Source: CAZPXH01 sp964591085 (GTDB lineage: Bacteria; Spirochaetota; Spirochaetia; DSM-27196; CAZPXH01). Taken from it: 50,819 nucleotides of DNA. How positions within the stretch are numbered: position 1 is the stretch's first letter; the number at the start of each line of letters is the position of its first letter. Shown piece by piece: positions 7,381-15,949 of this stretch. The translations under genes were made by a program, and so were the position numbers. The notes beneath the pieces were generated by a model that was not told the DNA's origin, did not search any database, and saw only the letters and a list, made by a program, of their open reading frames with translations. Where the stretch lies: assembly GCA_964591085.1 (NCBI GenBank), contig CAZPXH010000016.1, forward strand, positions 1 through 50,819, in the 5' to 3' direction.

Positions 7381-9729
7381 ATGAGCAGCCAGCAGACCAC
7401 TACCGAGTCCCGCCAGAATCGAATGAAGCTCGGCCAGGCCCAGCTGAAGATCAGCGGGATGAGCTGCACGGTGTGCGCAGCCCACGTGGAAAAAGCGCTG
7501 AAGACCGTGGACTTTGTGGAAGGCGCCCACGTGAGCTTTGCTGGGGGCAAGGCCCTGGTGACCTTGCGGGATGCCGGAGACCGTGCTGCCCTGGAGAGGG
7601 CCGTGTCGGACGCCGGCTACGGGGTGCTTGCAGACAGCCCGGAAGCAGAAGATCAGGAGCTCAAACGAGAGCGGCGGCGACTGATCTCGTCCTGGATCCT
7701 CACCGCACCCCTGATGGTGAACATGCTCCTGATGATGCTGGCAGGAATCCACCTCCTGCCGATGTCGGTACTGCAGCCGATTGAGCTTGTGGTGGCGGGC
7801 ATCGTCATCTTTGGGGTGGGCTCCCCCATTGTACGCGCCACCTGGACCAGCTTCCGGACGCTGAACTTCAGCATGGACTCCCTCATCGGTATTGGGTCCA
7901 TTGCGGCGTGGCTTACCGGAGCGCTTGCCCTGGCGGGTCTTCCGCTCGCCAGCTTCACCGCCGTGGGTGCGATGATTGTGGCCATCAACTATATCGGGAA
8001 CTACATCAAGGTCCGGGCTACCGGTCGCGCTTCCGGCGCAATCGCGGCTCTGCAGGACCTGGGCGCAAAGTCTGCCCGGCGGGTGAACAAGGATGGCGGC
8101 TACACGGAAGTCCCGGTGGACTACCTGGATCCGGGCGTGGTGGTGGAAGTCCGCCCTGGAGAGAAGATCCCGGCAGACGGGACCGTGCTCTCAGGCCAAA
8201 CCACCGTGGACGAGTCCATGATCACCGGGGAAAGCGTTCCAGTAGACCGCGGACCGGAGAGCCCCGTGATCGGCGGAACGGTCAACCAGCTTGGCAGCAT
8301 CACCGTGAAGGTCACCGCGGCAACGGATCAGGGAACGCTTGCCGGAATCATCAGCATGGTGGAAGAGGCACAGGCCTCTCGCGTACCGGTGCAAGAGCTG
8401 GCAGACAGGGTGACATCCATCTTTGTGCCAGCGATCCTTGGCATCGCCTCACTCACCTTTGTGGTGTGGCTCCTTGCGGCCAACGCCGGGGCCGCATTCC
8501 TCACCCGCATGGCGGACTTCATCCCCTGGATCAACCCAGGGCTTCCCCCGGTTAGCCAGGCGCTGTCAGCCGCAATTGCCACCCTGGTCATTGCATGCCC
8601 CTGCGCGCTTGGGCTGGCAACACCCACAGCCCTTATGGTCGGTACCGGCTCTGCGGCTCGCCGCGGAATCCTGCTGCGAAACGGGGAGGCGATAGAGCGC
8701 GCGCAAGGTGTCAGCCTGGTGGTATTTGACAAGACGGGAACCCTCACCATTGGCCGGCCGGAAATCACCGCCGCCACTCCCGCGCCCGGCGTCAGCCGAA
8801 CAGACCTGGCGGAAGCTGCGTGGCTGGTGGAATCGCGGAGCGAGCACCCGCTTGGAAGGGCCATCACCGCCTGGGCGGAATCGGAAGGCGGAGTCCCGTC
8901 TGACGAAGTCCCTGCCGACGGTGAGCCTTCCAACACGGTCCCAGCGGACAAGGGCGCCGCGGACGGAGGCAGCTCCGGGGCTGGGGAACTGCAGGTCACC
9001 CCAGGGGAGGGCATTGCAGTAGACCACGCCGGCTACACCTGGCGGGCCGGGCGGCCGGACTGGATCCGCAGCATTGGCGCGGATACCAGCAGTCTGGAGA
9101 GCGCGGTGGCCGAGCTCCTTGGCCGTGGTGCCACGGTGGTGGCGCTCAGCCGCGGGCGCGAGGCGCTGGGCCTGATTGGTCTGGAGGATCAGGTCCGGGA
9201 TGATGCTCGCACGACCATAGCGGAGCTGCACTCGGCTGGAATCCGCACCGCCCTCCTATCCGGAGACAACAGGGCCGCGGTTCAGGCTGTTGCAACGTCC
9301 CTCGGAATTGATGAAGTGCGGGCCGAGCTCCGGCCCCAGGACAAGATCAGCGCGGTGAAAGCGTTCCAGGATTCCGGAGAACGCGTTGCGATGGTTGGGG
9401 ACGGCATCAACGATGCTCCGGCCCTGCAGCAGGCGGACCTTGGGATGGCGGTTGGCACCGGGACGGATGTGGCCATTGCCGCCGCGGACATCAGCCTGAT
9501 CTCCCCGCAACTGTCCGGAGTTCCGCGGGCAATTCGCACCTCCCGGGCAACCATGGGCAAGATCCGCGGGAATCTCTTCTGGGCATTCGGGTACAACGTG
9601 CTGGCCATTCCGCTGGCGGTCACCGGGCTCCTGCACCCCATCGTTGCTGAGCTCGCCATGGCCATGAGCAGCATCTCCGTTGTGAGCAACTCGCTGGCGT
9701 TGGGCCGCAAGCTCTCACGGGAGAACTAG
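7381..9729 (+). CDS. copA: Cu(I)-exporting P1B-type ATPase
   Basis: Inner-membrane copper-exporting ATPase of 782 residues. It has one N-terminal heavy-metal-binding domain (GMSCTVC, Cys29 and Cys32), the actuator motif TGES, the membrane copper site CPC (406-408), the phosphorylation loop DKTGT (Asp450), the nucleotide-binding SEHPLG and the hinge GDGIND (673-678). The nucleotide-binding domain carries an unusual insert of about 40 residues (GGVPSDEVPADGEP and onward, encoded about 8890-8990) that is low in complexity and rich in Pro, Ala, Asp and Gly. The start at 7381 is chosen because translation from 7246 would cross the operator and csoR. It is regulated by CsoR as described for the intergenic region. 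Confidence 0.93.
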   Translation: MSSQQTTTESRQNRMKLGQAQLKISGMSCTVCAAHVEKALKTVDFVEGAHVSFAGGKALVTLRDAGDRAALERAVSDAGYGVLADSPEAEDQELKRERRRLISSWILTAPLMVNMLLMMLAGIHLLPMSVLQPIELVVAGIVIFGVGSPIVRATWTSFRTLNFSMDSLIGIGSIAAWLTGALALAGLPLASFTAVGAMIVAINYIGNYIKVRATGRASGAIAALQDLGAKSARRVNKDGGYTEVPVDYLDPGVVVEVRPGEKIPADGTVLSGQTTVDESMITGESVPVDRGPESPVIGGTVNQLGSITVKVTAATDQGTLAGIISMVEEAQASRVPVQELADRVTSIFVPAILGIASLTFVVWLLAANAGAAFLTRMADFIPWINPGLPPVSQALSAAIATLVIACPCALGLATPTALMVGTGSAARRGILLRNGEAIERAQGVSLVVFDKTGTLTIGRPEITAATPAPGVSRTDLAEAAWLVESRSEHPLGRAITAWAESEGGVPSDEVPADGEPSNTVPADKGAADGGSSGAGELQVTPGEGIAVDHAGYTWRAGRPDWIRSIGADTSSLESAVAELLGRGATVVALSRGREALGLIGLEDQVRDDARTTIAELHSAGIRTALLSGDNRAAVQAVATSLGIDEVRAELRPQDKISAVKAFQDSGERVAMVGDGINDAPALQQADLGMAVGTGTDVAIAAADISLISPQLSGVPRAIRTSRATMGKIRGNLFWAFGYNVLAIPLAVTGLLHPIVAELAMAMSSISVVSNSLALGRKLSREN

Positions 9730-9939
9730 GCGGAACACCAGGGAGAACGGCCTCACCCGGTAGATGATCCGGTGCCGCTCCGTTGTTTCCGGCGGAAAGC
9801 GGTCCGGATCCGCACTGGGCTCGGCGATGTCGTCAATCAGCATCCCGGCATCCCGGAACGCCCGCCAGTACACGGAGAGCGGCCGGTGATAGTGCACAAA
9901 CTCGGTGGTGAAACGCCCCCAGGGCGGAGGCGGTCGCAT
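9715..9939 (-). pseudogene. C-terminal remnant of a SAM-dependent methyltransferase
   Basis: About 74 residues: FVHYHRPLSVYWRAFRDAGMLIDDIAEP, then SADPDRFPPETTERHRIIYRVRPFSLVFRL. This is the usual C-terminal part of a class I methyltransferase, where HRPLSxY is followed by AGF/M and hydrophobic EP, and a conserved run of hydrophobic residues ends the fold. The SAM-binding N-terminal two thirds are absent: upstream DNA leads straight into the promoter of the BtrH_N-like gene. The frame stays open to 10023, but the extra residues are Pro- and Arg-rich and unrelated. It overlaps the 3' end of copA by 15 bp. A decayed gene is the simplest reading. Confidence 0.6.
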
Positions 9940-10021
9940 GGTACCGTCCCGGGGCAGAGTATGTCGCAGATTTTCGGCGGCAGGGTCAGGTGGCGCTATG
10001 CTTCCGGCCAAGGAGGTTTTC

Positions 10022-11236
10022 ATGGCTACCCTACAGTCCTATCCGCAGTACGGCGGGACCTATCCCTTCACTTCAAGCATTGCAGCGGCCCTTCGGGCAT
10101 CCGGCGTTACCGCGCCCCACACGGAAAAGGCCTGGTCAGATCCCATGCTCATGGGGCTTTCGGGCGGAATCGTCTTTGGCTACTTCATCTTTGCCTACGA
10201 AGGTGTGGACCAACAGGTGAACCTGCTCACGCGCAACACCTTTGATGGCTACGGCTGGGACGCGGTCACGCGCAGATTGGGAGTGGTGCAGGAGCTGTTT
10301 CAGAGCAGCAGCGCAGACAAGGCGCGGGATGCCCTGATTGCGGCCCTGGACGCAGAGACGCCGCCGATTGTGTGGGCGGATGTGTTCACGCTCGGCTATG
10401 AGACCTCGGATCTGGGTCCGGACATGTGGTCCATGCAGCCAATGGTGGTCACCGCTTACGAAGCGGGCGGGGATGCGGTGCTGGACGACAGGGCAGGATC
10501 GCCAATACGCGTTCCCGCCGATGTTCTGGACGCCGCGCGTGCCCGGGTGAAGAAGGATCGGTTCCGGATGGTTACCCTGGACCTGCCGGCCCCGCCGGAT
10601 CTCCCGGTGGTCATCGCGGACAGCGTCCAGCAATGTGTAGCCCTGTTCACGGAGAAACCGCCGCAGGGCTCTGCCAACAACTTTGGATTCAAGGCCTACG
10701 AGCGCTGGATCACGGCACTGCAGAAGCCGGACAGCAAGTCCGGTTGGTTCGCGCAACTCTCGCCGGGCCGACCCCTGGCCGCGGGGCTGACAAGTGCCTT
10801 CCGCTACAGCCTGCTCCACTGGGAAGACAACACCCGCAGCGCCGACCGCGGCATCTTTGCAGCGTTCCTGGAAGAGGCCGCAACCGTCCCCGGTTTCCAG
10901 GGCCTGGCGGAGATATCGGAGCTGTTTGCGGACTGCGGACAGCGCTGGAGCGAGCTGGGTGATGCCCTCCTTCCGGACAGCATGGCTCCGCTGAAGAATG
11001 CAAAGGCCGCGATGATCGCGCGGCACACGGAGTTCCTCCGCAATGGAAACAAAAACCCGGATGTGTTGAAACAGGCGGACGCGGACCTTGCGGCCGCAAT
11101 TGCGGCTTCTGCATCCCTGCTGGAAGACCCCGCCGTTGCAACGGAACTCCTTTCTGGAGTGGCGGAAGCGGTTGCGGCGGTACGGGACTCCGAGCGGGAA
11201 GCCCTGGCAGCGCTCTCCGCGCTAAGCAGCGCGTAG
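10022..11236 (+). CDS. BtrH_N / DUF4872-like protein
   Basis: A 404-residue protein. Its N-terminal block TSSIAAALRASGVTAPHTEKAWSDPMLMGLSGGIVFGYFIF matches the BtrH N-terminal family, named after the butirosin acyltransferase BtrH. The middle section (for example GYETSDLGPDMWSMQPMVVTAYEA and VADSVQQCVALFTEKPPQG, with the wording approximate to the family) resembles DUF4872. The Cys-containing HC motif of biosynthetic BtrH proteins is not seen; the equivalent stretch is TYPFTSS, so acyltransferase activity is doubtful. The C-terminal 150 residues are Ala-rich and helical. A strong AAGGAGG ribosome-binding site (10010-10016) fixes the start. There is no biosynthetic cluster around it. The family call comes from motif memory, with moderate certainty. 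Confidence 0.6.
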   Translation: MATLQSYPQYGGTYPFTSSIAAALRASGVTAPHTEKAWSDPMLMGLSGGIVFGYFIFAYEGVDQQVNLLTRNTFDGYGWDAVTRRLGVVQELFQSSSADKARDALIAALDAETPPIVWADVFTLGYETSDLGPDMWSMQPMVVTAYEAGGDAVLDDRAGSPIRVPADVLDAARARVKKDRFRMVTLDLPAPPDLPVVIADSVQQCVALFTEKPPQGSANNFGFKAYERWITALQKPDSKSGWFAQLSPGRPLAAGLTSAFRYSLLHWEDNTRSADRGIFAAFLEEAATVPGFQGLAEISELFADCGQRWSELGDALLPDSMAPLKNAKAAMIARHTEFLRNGNKNPDVLKQADADLAAAIAASASLLEDPAVATELLSGVAEAVAAVRDSEREALAALSALSSA

Positions 11237-11250
11237 CCGGCCCGCCTCCG

Positions 11251-11442
11251 CTTTGGGCAGGCGCCGTTGGGGTCTACACTCACAAGGCGGAATCAGCACC
11301 GGCCGTCCACGAGTATCTCCGGGGAAGAATCATTGAGAAAGGCGGTTCTCCGGGAAAGGCCTGGGCCCTGGAGAGTGAGTCCCCCGGCAAGTTTGCGGGT
11401 GAGGACAAGCTCAGAGCGCAGGTCAATCGGATCCTTTCCTGA
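11251..11442 (+). pseudogene. Possible gene remnant in the 325-bp gap
   Basis: The 325-bp gap between the BtrH_N-like gene and the YCII gene has no complete ORF. One frame, however, reads like protein for 63 codons to a TGA at 11440: VYTHKAESAPAVHEYLRGR, then GSPGKAWALESESPGKFAG, then EDKLRAQVNRILS. Third codon positions are mostly G or C, like real genes here, but there is no in-frame ATG, GTG or TTG start. It could be the tail of a lost gene, or chance. I do not recognise the family. Confidence 0.25.
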
Positions 11443-11486
11443 GCTCCGCAGTGCGCTGCATTGTTGGCGGCAGTATCGGCGCCTGC

Positions 11487-11511
11487 GTCGAAAACCCGGG
11501 GCCTCGTCCGA
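11487..11511 (+). promoter_or_regulatory. Candidate ECF-type promoter for the YCII-sigma pair
   Basis: GTCGAAA at 11487-11493 and CGTCCGA at 11505-11511 lie about 50-75 bp before the YCII start. ECF42-group sigma factors are reported to use promoters with a TGTCGA-like -35 and CGTC-like -10 upstream of the DGPF gene. The match is partial (GCGTCGA rather than TGTCGA). Confidence 0.3.
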
Positions 11512-11561
11512 TCTCATGGTGAGGCGGCATTTGCTGCCCGATTCCAACAAGGAGGTGCGAC

Positions 11562-11939
11562 ATGCAGTATGCACTGTTGATCTATGAGAAGGATAAGTTC
11601 CGGGACGATGTGAGCCCCGACGAATGGTCGGCCCTGATGGAGGGTCACAACGCCTTCTGGGCAAAGTACGGAGAGACCGGACGGGTGAGCGGCGCCGCGG
11701 GTCTTGAGAGCCACCGAACCGCTACCAGCATGCGCTATGGCGGAGAAGAGTACACCGTCACGGACGGGCCCTTTGTGGAAACCCGGGAGGTGCTCGGTGG
11801 CTTCTACGTGGTGGAAGCAAAGGACCTGGACGAGGCCATGGCCATTGCGCGGGATATCCCGGTGGGCCCGGGAGACGGCATTGAGATTCGGCCGGTGTTG
11901 CCAACCAGCGAATCCGGGGACAACGCCGCCGAGGGTTAG
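11562..11939 (+). CDS. YCII-related (DGPF domain) protein
   Basis: A 125-residue ferredoxin-like alpha/beta protein of the YCII/PhnB-type 'DGPF' family. The name-giving motif is present as TVTDGPFVETREVLGGFYVVEA, preceded by MQYALLIYEKD and followed by DLDEAMAIARDIPVG. Biochemical function is unsettled. In many bacteria these proteins are encoded next to ECF42 sigma factors and are their main targets, exactly as here: the sigma gene starts 3 bp after this stop. An AAGGAGG ribosome-binding site (11549-11555) precedes the ATG. Confidence 0.88.
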   Translation: MQYALLIYEKDKFRDDVSPDEWSALMEGHNAFWAKYGETGRVSGAAGLESHRTATSMRYGGEEYTVTDGPFVETREVLGGFYVVEAKDLDEAMAIARDIPVGPGDGIEIRPVLPTSESGDNAAEG

Positions 11940-11942
11940 GCT

Positions 11943-13232
11943 GTGAGTTCTGATCGCGCCCAAGCGTCATCGCTGGCAGGCATCTACCGCGAGCACGGCC
12001 CCCGCGTGCTCGCGTGGCTGGTTCGCCGCCTGGGCGGAGACGTTGAGCGAGCAGAAGACGCGCTGCACAGCGCAATTGAACAGGCCATCCGGCAATGGGC
12101 TGAGGCGGGGATGCCCGCCTCTCCCGCGGGCTGGCTTGCAACGGCTGCCTGGCGCCGCGCAATTGACGGCATCCGCAAGGACAGCAAGCAGGTCCCGCTG
12201 GATGAGGAGTTGCTCCCGGATCCGGCACATGATTCCGCCGATTCCGGCATCCCGGGGCCCGGTGGCATCCCGGATGATCGCCTTGGCCTGATATTCATGT
12301 TGTGCCACCCGGCTCTGGACCCGGCCGTTCGCGTGCCGCTAATCCTGCAACACATCATGGGTTTCACCGCAATTGAGATCGGCCGGGCCTTCCTGCGGGC
12401 TCCGCCGACCGTAGGGCAACAGCTGGTGCGCGCTAAGAGAAAGATCCGCGCTGCTGGGATTCCGCTCCGTGTTCCTGATGCCGCAGAGCTAACGGATCGG
12501 CTGCCCCCGGTCCTGGAGGCCATCTACCTGGTGTTCAGTGAAGGCTACAGCGCAACCCGCGGAGAAGAAGCAACGCGGGACTCACTGTGCGAGCAGGCGA
12601 TTGATCTTGCATGGCTTGTGGAACACCTGCTGGACCGCGAGCGCCTGACAGACGGACTTCCGGAGGCACGCGGTCTGCTTGCGCTGATGCTTCTGCACAA
12701 CGCCCGGCGTCCCGCCAGGACTGACGCAGCCGGCGCGGTAGTGACCCTGGAAGAGCAGGACCGCAGTTTGTGGGACACAAAGGCAATTGCTGCGGCCACC
12801 GCCCTCCTGGACCGGGCTGTTGCGGCCCGGCGGCCGGGCCCGTACCAGGTTGAAGCTGCCATCGCAGCACTCCACGCCAATGCTGCGAGCTATGCAGAAA
12901 CTGACTGGGAGCTGGTCCTGCTCCTGTACAACAGGCTCCTTGGCTTCAAGCCGTCCCCAGTGGTAGTGCTCAACCGGGCGGTGGCGCTTGCCCGCGTGCG
13001 GGGCCCGGAGGCAGCGCTTGCTTCACTGGAGGTGGTGCGCCGTGACCCGGCGCTCGCGCGCTTTGGGCCGTTGCCCCTGGTGCTCGGCGATCTGTACGAG
13101 CAGTGCGGACAGCAAGCCCTGGCAGCAGAGCACTACCGCCGTGCCGCCGAACTCCTGGGCAACGCGGCGGAGCGCCGGAGCGTGGAAGCCCGGCTGCAGC
13201 GCCTCGCCGCCGCTGGACCCGGCGCTTCCTGA
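11943..13232 (+). CDS. ECF sigma factor, ECF42 type with C-terminal TPR-like extension
   Basis: A 429-residue RNA polymerase sigma factor, more than twice the size of an ordinary ECF sigma. Residues about 10-75 are region 2 (YREHGPRVLAWLVRRLGGDVERAEDALHSAIEQAIRQW) and about 110-165 region 4 (LIFMLCHPALDPAVRVPLILQHIMGFTAIEIGRAF, then RAKRKIRAAGI). The remaining 260 residues are the helical, TPR-like extension found in ECF42, with LPPVLEAIYLVFSEGY and EAAIAALHANA. ECF42 members lack a classical anti-sigma factor, and the extension is thought to control activity. The gene starts with GTG, 3 bp after the DGPF gene, so the two are co-expressed. Confidence 0.85.
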   Translation: MSSDRAQASSLAGIYREHGPRVLAWLVRRLGGDVERAEDALHSAIEQAIRQWAEAGMPASPAGWLATAAWRRAIDGIRKDSKQVPLDEELLPDPAHDSADSGIPGPGGIPDDRLGLIFMLCHPALDPAVRVPLILQHIMGFTAIEIGRAFLRAPPTVGQQLVRAKRKIRAAGIPLRVPDAAELTDRLPPVLEAIYLVFSEGYSATRGEEATRDSLCEQAIDLAWLVEHLLDRERLTDGLPEARGLLALMLLHNARRPARTDAAGAVVTLEEQDRSLWDTKAIAAATALLDRAVAARRPGPYQVEAAIAALHANAASYAETDWELVLLLYNRLLGFKPSPVVVLNRAVALARVRGPEAALASLEVVRRDPALARFGPLPLVLGDLYEQCGQQALAAEHYRRAAELLGNAAERRSVEARLQRLAAAGPGAS

Positions 13233-13236
13233 TCCT

Positions 13237-13257
13237 GCCGGCGACCCCTGCGCCGGC
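13237..13257. terminator. GC hairpin between convergent genes
   Basis: A perfect 7-bp stem, GCCGGCG (13237-13243) and CGCCGGC (13251-13257), with a 7-nt loop. It fills the gap between the ECF42-type sigma gene and the FecR lipoprotein gene, which converge. There is no U-tract on either strand, so intrinsic termination is only suggested by position. Confidence 0.4.
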
Positions 13258-13272
13258 TACTGACTCTGCAGC

Positions 13273-15906
13273 CTACTGAAGCGCCGCCCGGTTGATCCGC
13301 TGAATCCGTCCATCCTCAAGTGCCACTACAACGGAGTCCGCAAGCAGAATTGGGCGGGCGCCGGCGGCCGGCGCGTCCAGGGTGAAGGAACCAATGAGCG
13401 CACCGTTGGAAAGCCGCCGCACCTGCAGCACCCCACCCCGGGTAACGTAGGCAAACTCGCCGCCGCGTTCGGCGGGTGGGGTTCCGGCGTCCGACAGCGC
13501 AGGGAATAATGGCGCGCCGGTCGGGCTGAAACCGTAGATGATGTACTCGACAAGGGCCGGATCTCCGGTAGCGACAAGTACCCCCGCGTTGGTGGCAAGC
13601 GGATCAGTAAAGACAGTTCCCGAGAGGCTCTGTGTCCACGCCACTCCCAATGCAGGGATATTGACTGCCACGAACAGACCCTGACGCCCGGCAAAGTACA
13701 ACTGGTCTCCGGCAAGCGCTGGGCGGTGCACCAGGGGCTGGGTGGCGTCTGTCTCCACAAACCGAACGGCTTCCCGCATTGAAACCGAAATGATGTAGAG
13801 CTTCCCTTCGTTATCAACGATGTAGACCTCATCCCCACGCGCCGCCGGTGCCATGGTTGTCCCGGCATTGATGGGAATGCTCGCCGTCTCCGCACCAATC
13901 ACCAGGTCAAGCGCCTGATCCTTGGGATAGGCATAGCCTCCCGGAATCGGGACAACCCGCTGCCCAAACAAATGGGAGCCGTCCGCCGGCACCGGCTGGC
14001 TAGCTATGACAGCCCCGGTTGCGGCATTCAGCCGAACCAGGCTGCTCCCGCCGGAGAGGATGACATCGTTTCCGGATACAACCGGGATGGAGTTTTCGTT
14101 GGGGTCATTTCCGGAAGGTCTGGTCCACAGCAGTTCCCCGGAGCCGGAGACGCGGGCAACAGTCCCGTCCGCCCACGCAAGGACAAGGTCACTTCCCAGG
14201 GGAACCAGGGAGCGCACCACCTGGAGCGCGGAGCGGTCATTGGACCACAGCACCTCCAGGGGCGAAAGCTCAAACGTGAACTCATCCGGCCCCTCGGGAT
14301 CCACCCGCAGCACTTCAGACCGTGGGCGGAAGCCGTCCGATGTGATTGAGATTCGGTAGCTGCGTCCTTCCTCCAGCTCCACGGTTCCCCCACCCCGCAG
14401 GGTGGCGACTTCCGGAATCCGGAGGACCGCGCTTGAAGGCGTGACTCGGAACCTCAGGCTGCGCAGGGCGGGCCCGGTCTCTTCCGTCCGGCGAACCGCC
14501 ACATCCTCGGCATCGGTATCAGCAGCAGAATCGGCATCGCTACCGCGGACATCAGCGTTCTCATCCTCGCGCTCCGTAGCATCGGCGGTCCGCTCGGTGG
14601 CGCCGTCCGCCGGCCTTGTGCCCGAATCCTCGGTGTCATCGATAGCTTCTTCGGCATCGGCTTGATCGGTGTCGTCCTGCTGAATCCCCACCTCGGGCGC
14701 GAGCGGGACACGTAGTTCGCGCCCGCTTCCGTCCAGGCGCACCGTGAAGCGCCGGGAAATGAACCCTGCGGCATCAACCTGAACTTCCACCCGAGCGTTG
14801 GCTGGGAGCAGCGCGGCAAGCTGCCCGCGAGCGCTCCTGCCATCAGCAAGGCGTATCTGTGCATCTGCGGGGATTGCTGTCAGCACCAGGCGAACACGCT
14901 GCGGGGCCGGGGGCTCCCCGTCCGCCGCCTGACCATCGTCCGCGGGCGTGCCAAAGACCACGGGCTCAGAGAGCTGATCCAGGCGCGCAAGGCGGGACTG
15001 GTTCTCCGGCGCAACTGGCTGGGGGGTGGCTTCCGGGCGAGCTTCCTGGGCTCTTGCGCTAACACCGGATGCCAGCTCAGCAACCGCGGTGCCGTCCTGA
15101 CGGAGCGCATCAGCAAGGTCCTCTACTTCCTCCCTGACTGCCTCCGCCAGAGTCCCGCTGCTTTGCCGGACCGAAAGCTGCTGGCCCGGCTCTACCAGGG
15201 ATACGGCGGCGGCAAGCACGGCCTCCAGCGCGGAGCGGGCGGCGGGGTCCTCGTCCGGGGCACTGGTGATCTCATCCAGCTCCGGAATGGTTTCTCTCAC
15301 AGCTACCGAGCCCTCGGAGACGGCAACGGTGGTTTCACCGTCGGCAGCCACGCTCACGAGGAACTCCGTTCCGCGGACTCCGCCCACGGCGGTCCGGGTG
15401 TGAATCGCGTAGCGGTCCCGGGAACCAAGCTCGGCCACGCGGGAGAGGACGTTGCCCTGCTGCAAGCCAACACGAACGGATTGTGGGTCGCCGGCCAGCG
15501 CAAGCTCCCGCAGGGTCACGGTGGTTTGGGAGTCCAGAAGGATCGTTGCAAGCGCGCCAAGCTGGACCTCCGCAAGCGAATCCGGTCCCACACGGATGCT
15601 GTCTCCGAGGTCCACCACCATTCCGATGTCGGCTGGCGCTTCCGAGCCTGCCGGTCCCACCCGGACATCGCCGGCGGCAAAGACAAGGATTGCCTGGGGT
15701 AGCGACGGGAGTTCAAGCGGCTGTGCCTCGGTTTCTGTTATTGCCGGCGGGGCTTCCGAGCCGGACGGAACCTCTTCCTCAACAACGGCAGAGGCGTCGG
15801 CAGCAGGGCGGGCCGAGTCAGCGGGAGGTCCGTCAGCGTCCGCTCCTCCACAGCCCACCAGGACGATGACCAGCGAAAGGATCCCTGCGATTGGTGCAAG
15901 ACGCAT
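13273..15906 (-). CDS. FecR-PEGA-PQQ propeller lipoprotein
   Basis: A large envelope lipoprotein, 877 residues from the Met at 15906 (positions below count from the TTG at 15912). Lipobox LVGC (Cys21); FecR domain about 75-205, with GLQQGNVLSRV, TAVGGVRGTEFLV and VSEGSVAV; PEGA domain about 341-404 (LTAIPADAQIRLADG); an acidic Asp/Ala/Glu/Thr-rich linker 410-478; a second PEGA-like domain 485-550 (FRVTPSSAVLRIP); then a C-terminal PQQ-like beta-propeller 552-879 with repeats such as NAATGAVIASQPV and LVHRPALAGDQLYFAGRQGLFVAVNI. Free-standing FecR domains in spirochaetes are usually envelope proteins rather than iron sensors. It is divergent from a small lipoprotein and shares an interlocked promoter region with it. 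Function is unknown; a surface-anchored scaffold or binding protein is an inference. Confidence 0.85.
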   Translation of the reverse strand: MRLAPIAGILSLVIVLVGCGGADADGPPADSARPAADASAVVEEEVPSGSEAPPAITETEAQPLELPSLPQAILVFAAGDVRVGPAGSEAPADIGMVVDLGDSIRVGPDSLAEVQLGALATILLDSQTTVTLRELALAGDPQSVRVGLQQGNVLSRVAELGSRDRYAIHTRTAVGGVRGTEFLVSVAADGETTVAVSEGSVAVRETIPELDEITSAPDEDPAARSALEAVLAAAVSLVEPGQQLSVRQSSGTLAEAVREEVEDLADALRQDGTAVAELASGVSARAQEARPEATPQPVAPENQSRLARLDQLSEPVVFGTPADDGQAADGEPPAPQRVRLVLTAIPADAQIRLADGRSARGQLAALLPANARVEVQVDAAGFISRRFTVRLDGSGRELRVPLAPEVGIQQDDTDQADAEEAIDDTEDSGTRPADGATERTADATEREDENADVRGSDADSAADTDAEDVAVRRTEETGPALRSLRFRVTPSSAVLRIPEVATLRGGGTVELEEGRSYRISITSDGFRPRSEVLRVDPEGPDEFTFELSPLEVLWSNDRSALQVVRSLVPLGSDLVLAWADGTVARVSGSGELLWTRPSGNDPNENSIPVVSGNDVILSGGSSLVRLNAATGAVIASQPVPADGSHLFGQRVVPIPGGYAYPKDQALDLVIGAETASIPINAGTTMAPAARGDEVYIVDNEGKLYIISVSMREAVRFVETDATQPLVHRPALAGDQLYFAGRQGLFVAVNIPALGVAWTQSLSGTVFTDPLATNAGVLVATGDPALVEYIIYGFSPTGAPLFPALSDAGTPPAERGGEFAYVTRGGVLQVRRLSNGALIGSFTLDAPAAGARPILLADSVVVALEDGRIQRINRAALQ

Positions 15907-15911
15907 ATCCA

Positions 15912-15944
15912 ATAGTTGCAGATATCTCGCTGAGGTTCAATAAT
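15912..15944. promoter_or_regulatory. Reciprocally interlocked divergent promoters
   Basis: Plus strand: TTGCAG (15916-15921), 17 bp, AATAAT (15939-15944), then 5 nt to the ATG at 15950. Minus strand: TTGAAC (15940-15935), 17 bp, AACTAT (15917-15912), then 5 nt to the ATG at 15906. Each -35 overlaps the opposite strand's -10, so the promoters occupy almost the same 33 bp and polymerase could use only one direction at a time. The plus -10 matches consensus at 5 of 6 positions; the minus -10 is weaker. Confidence 0.5.
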
Positions 15945-15949
15945 GAAGC

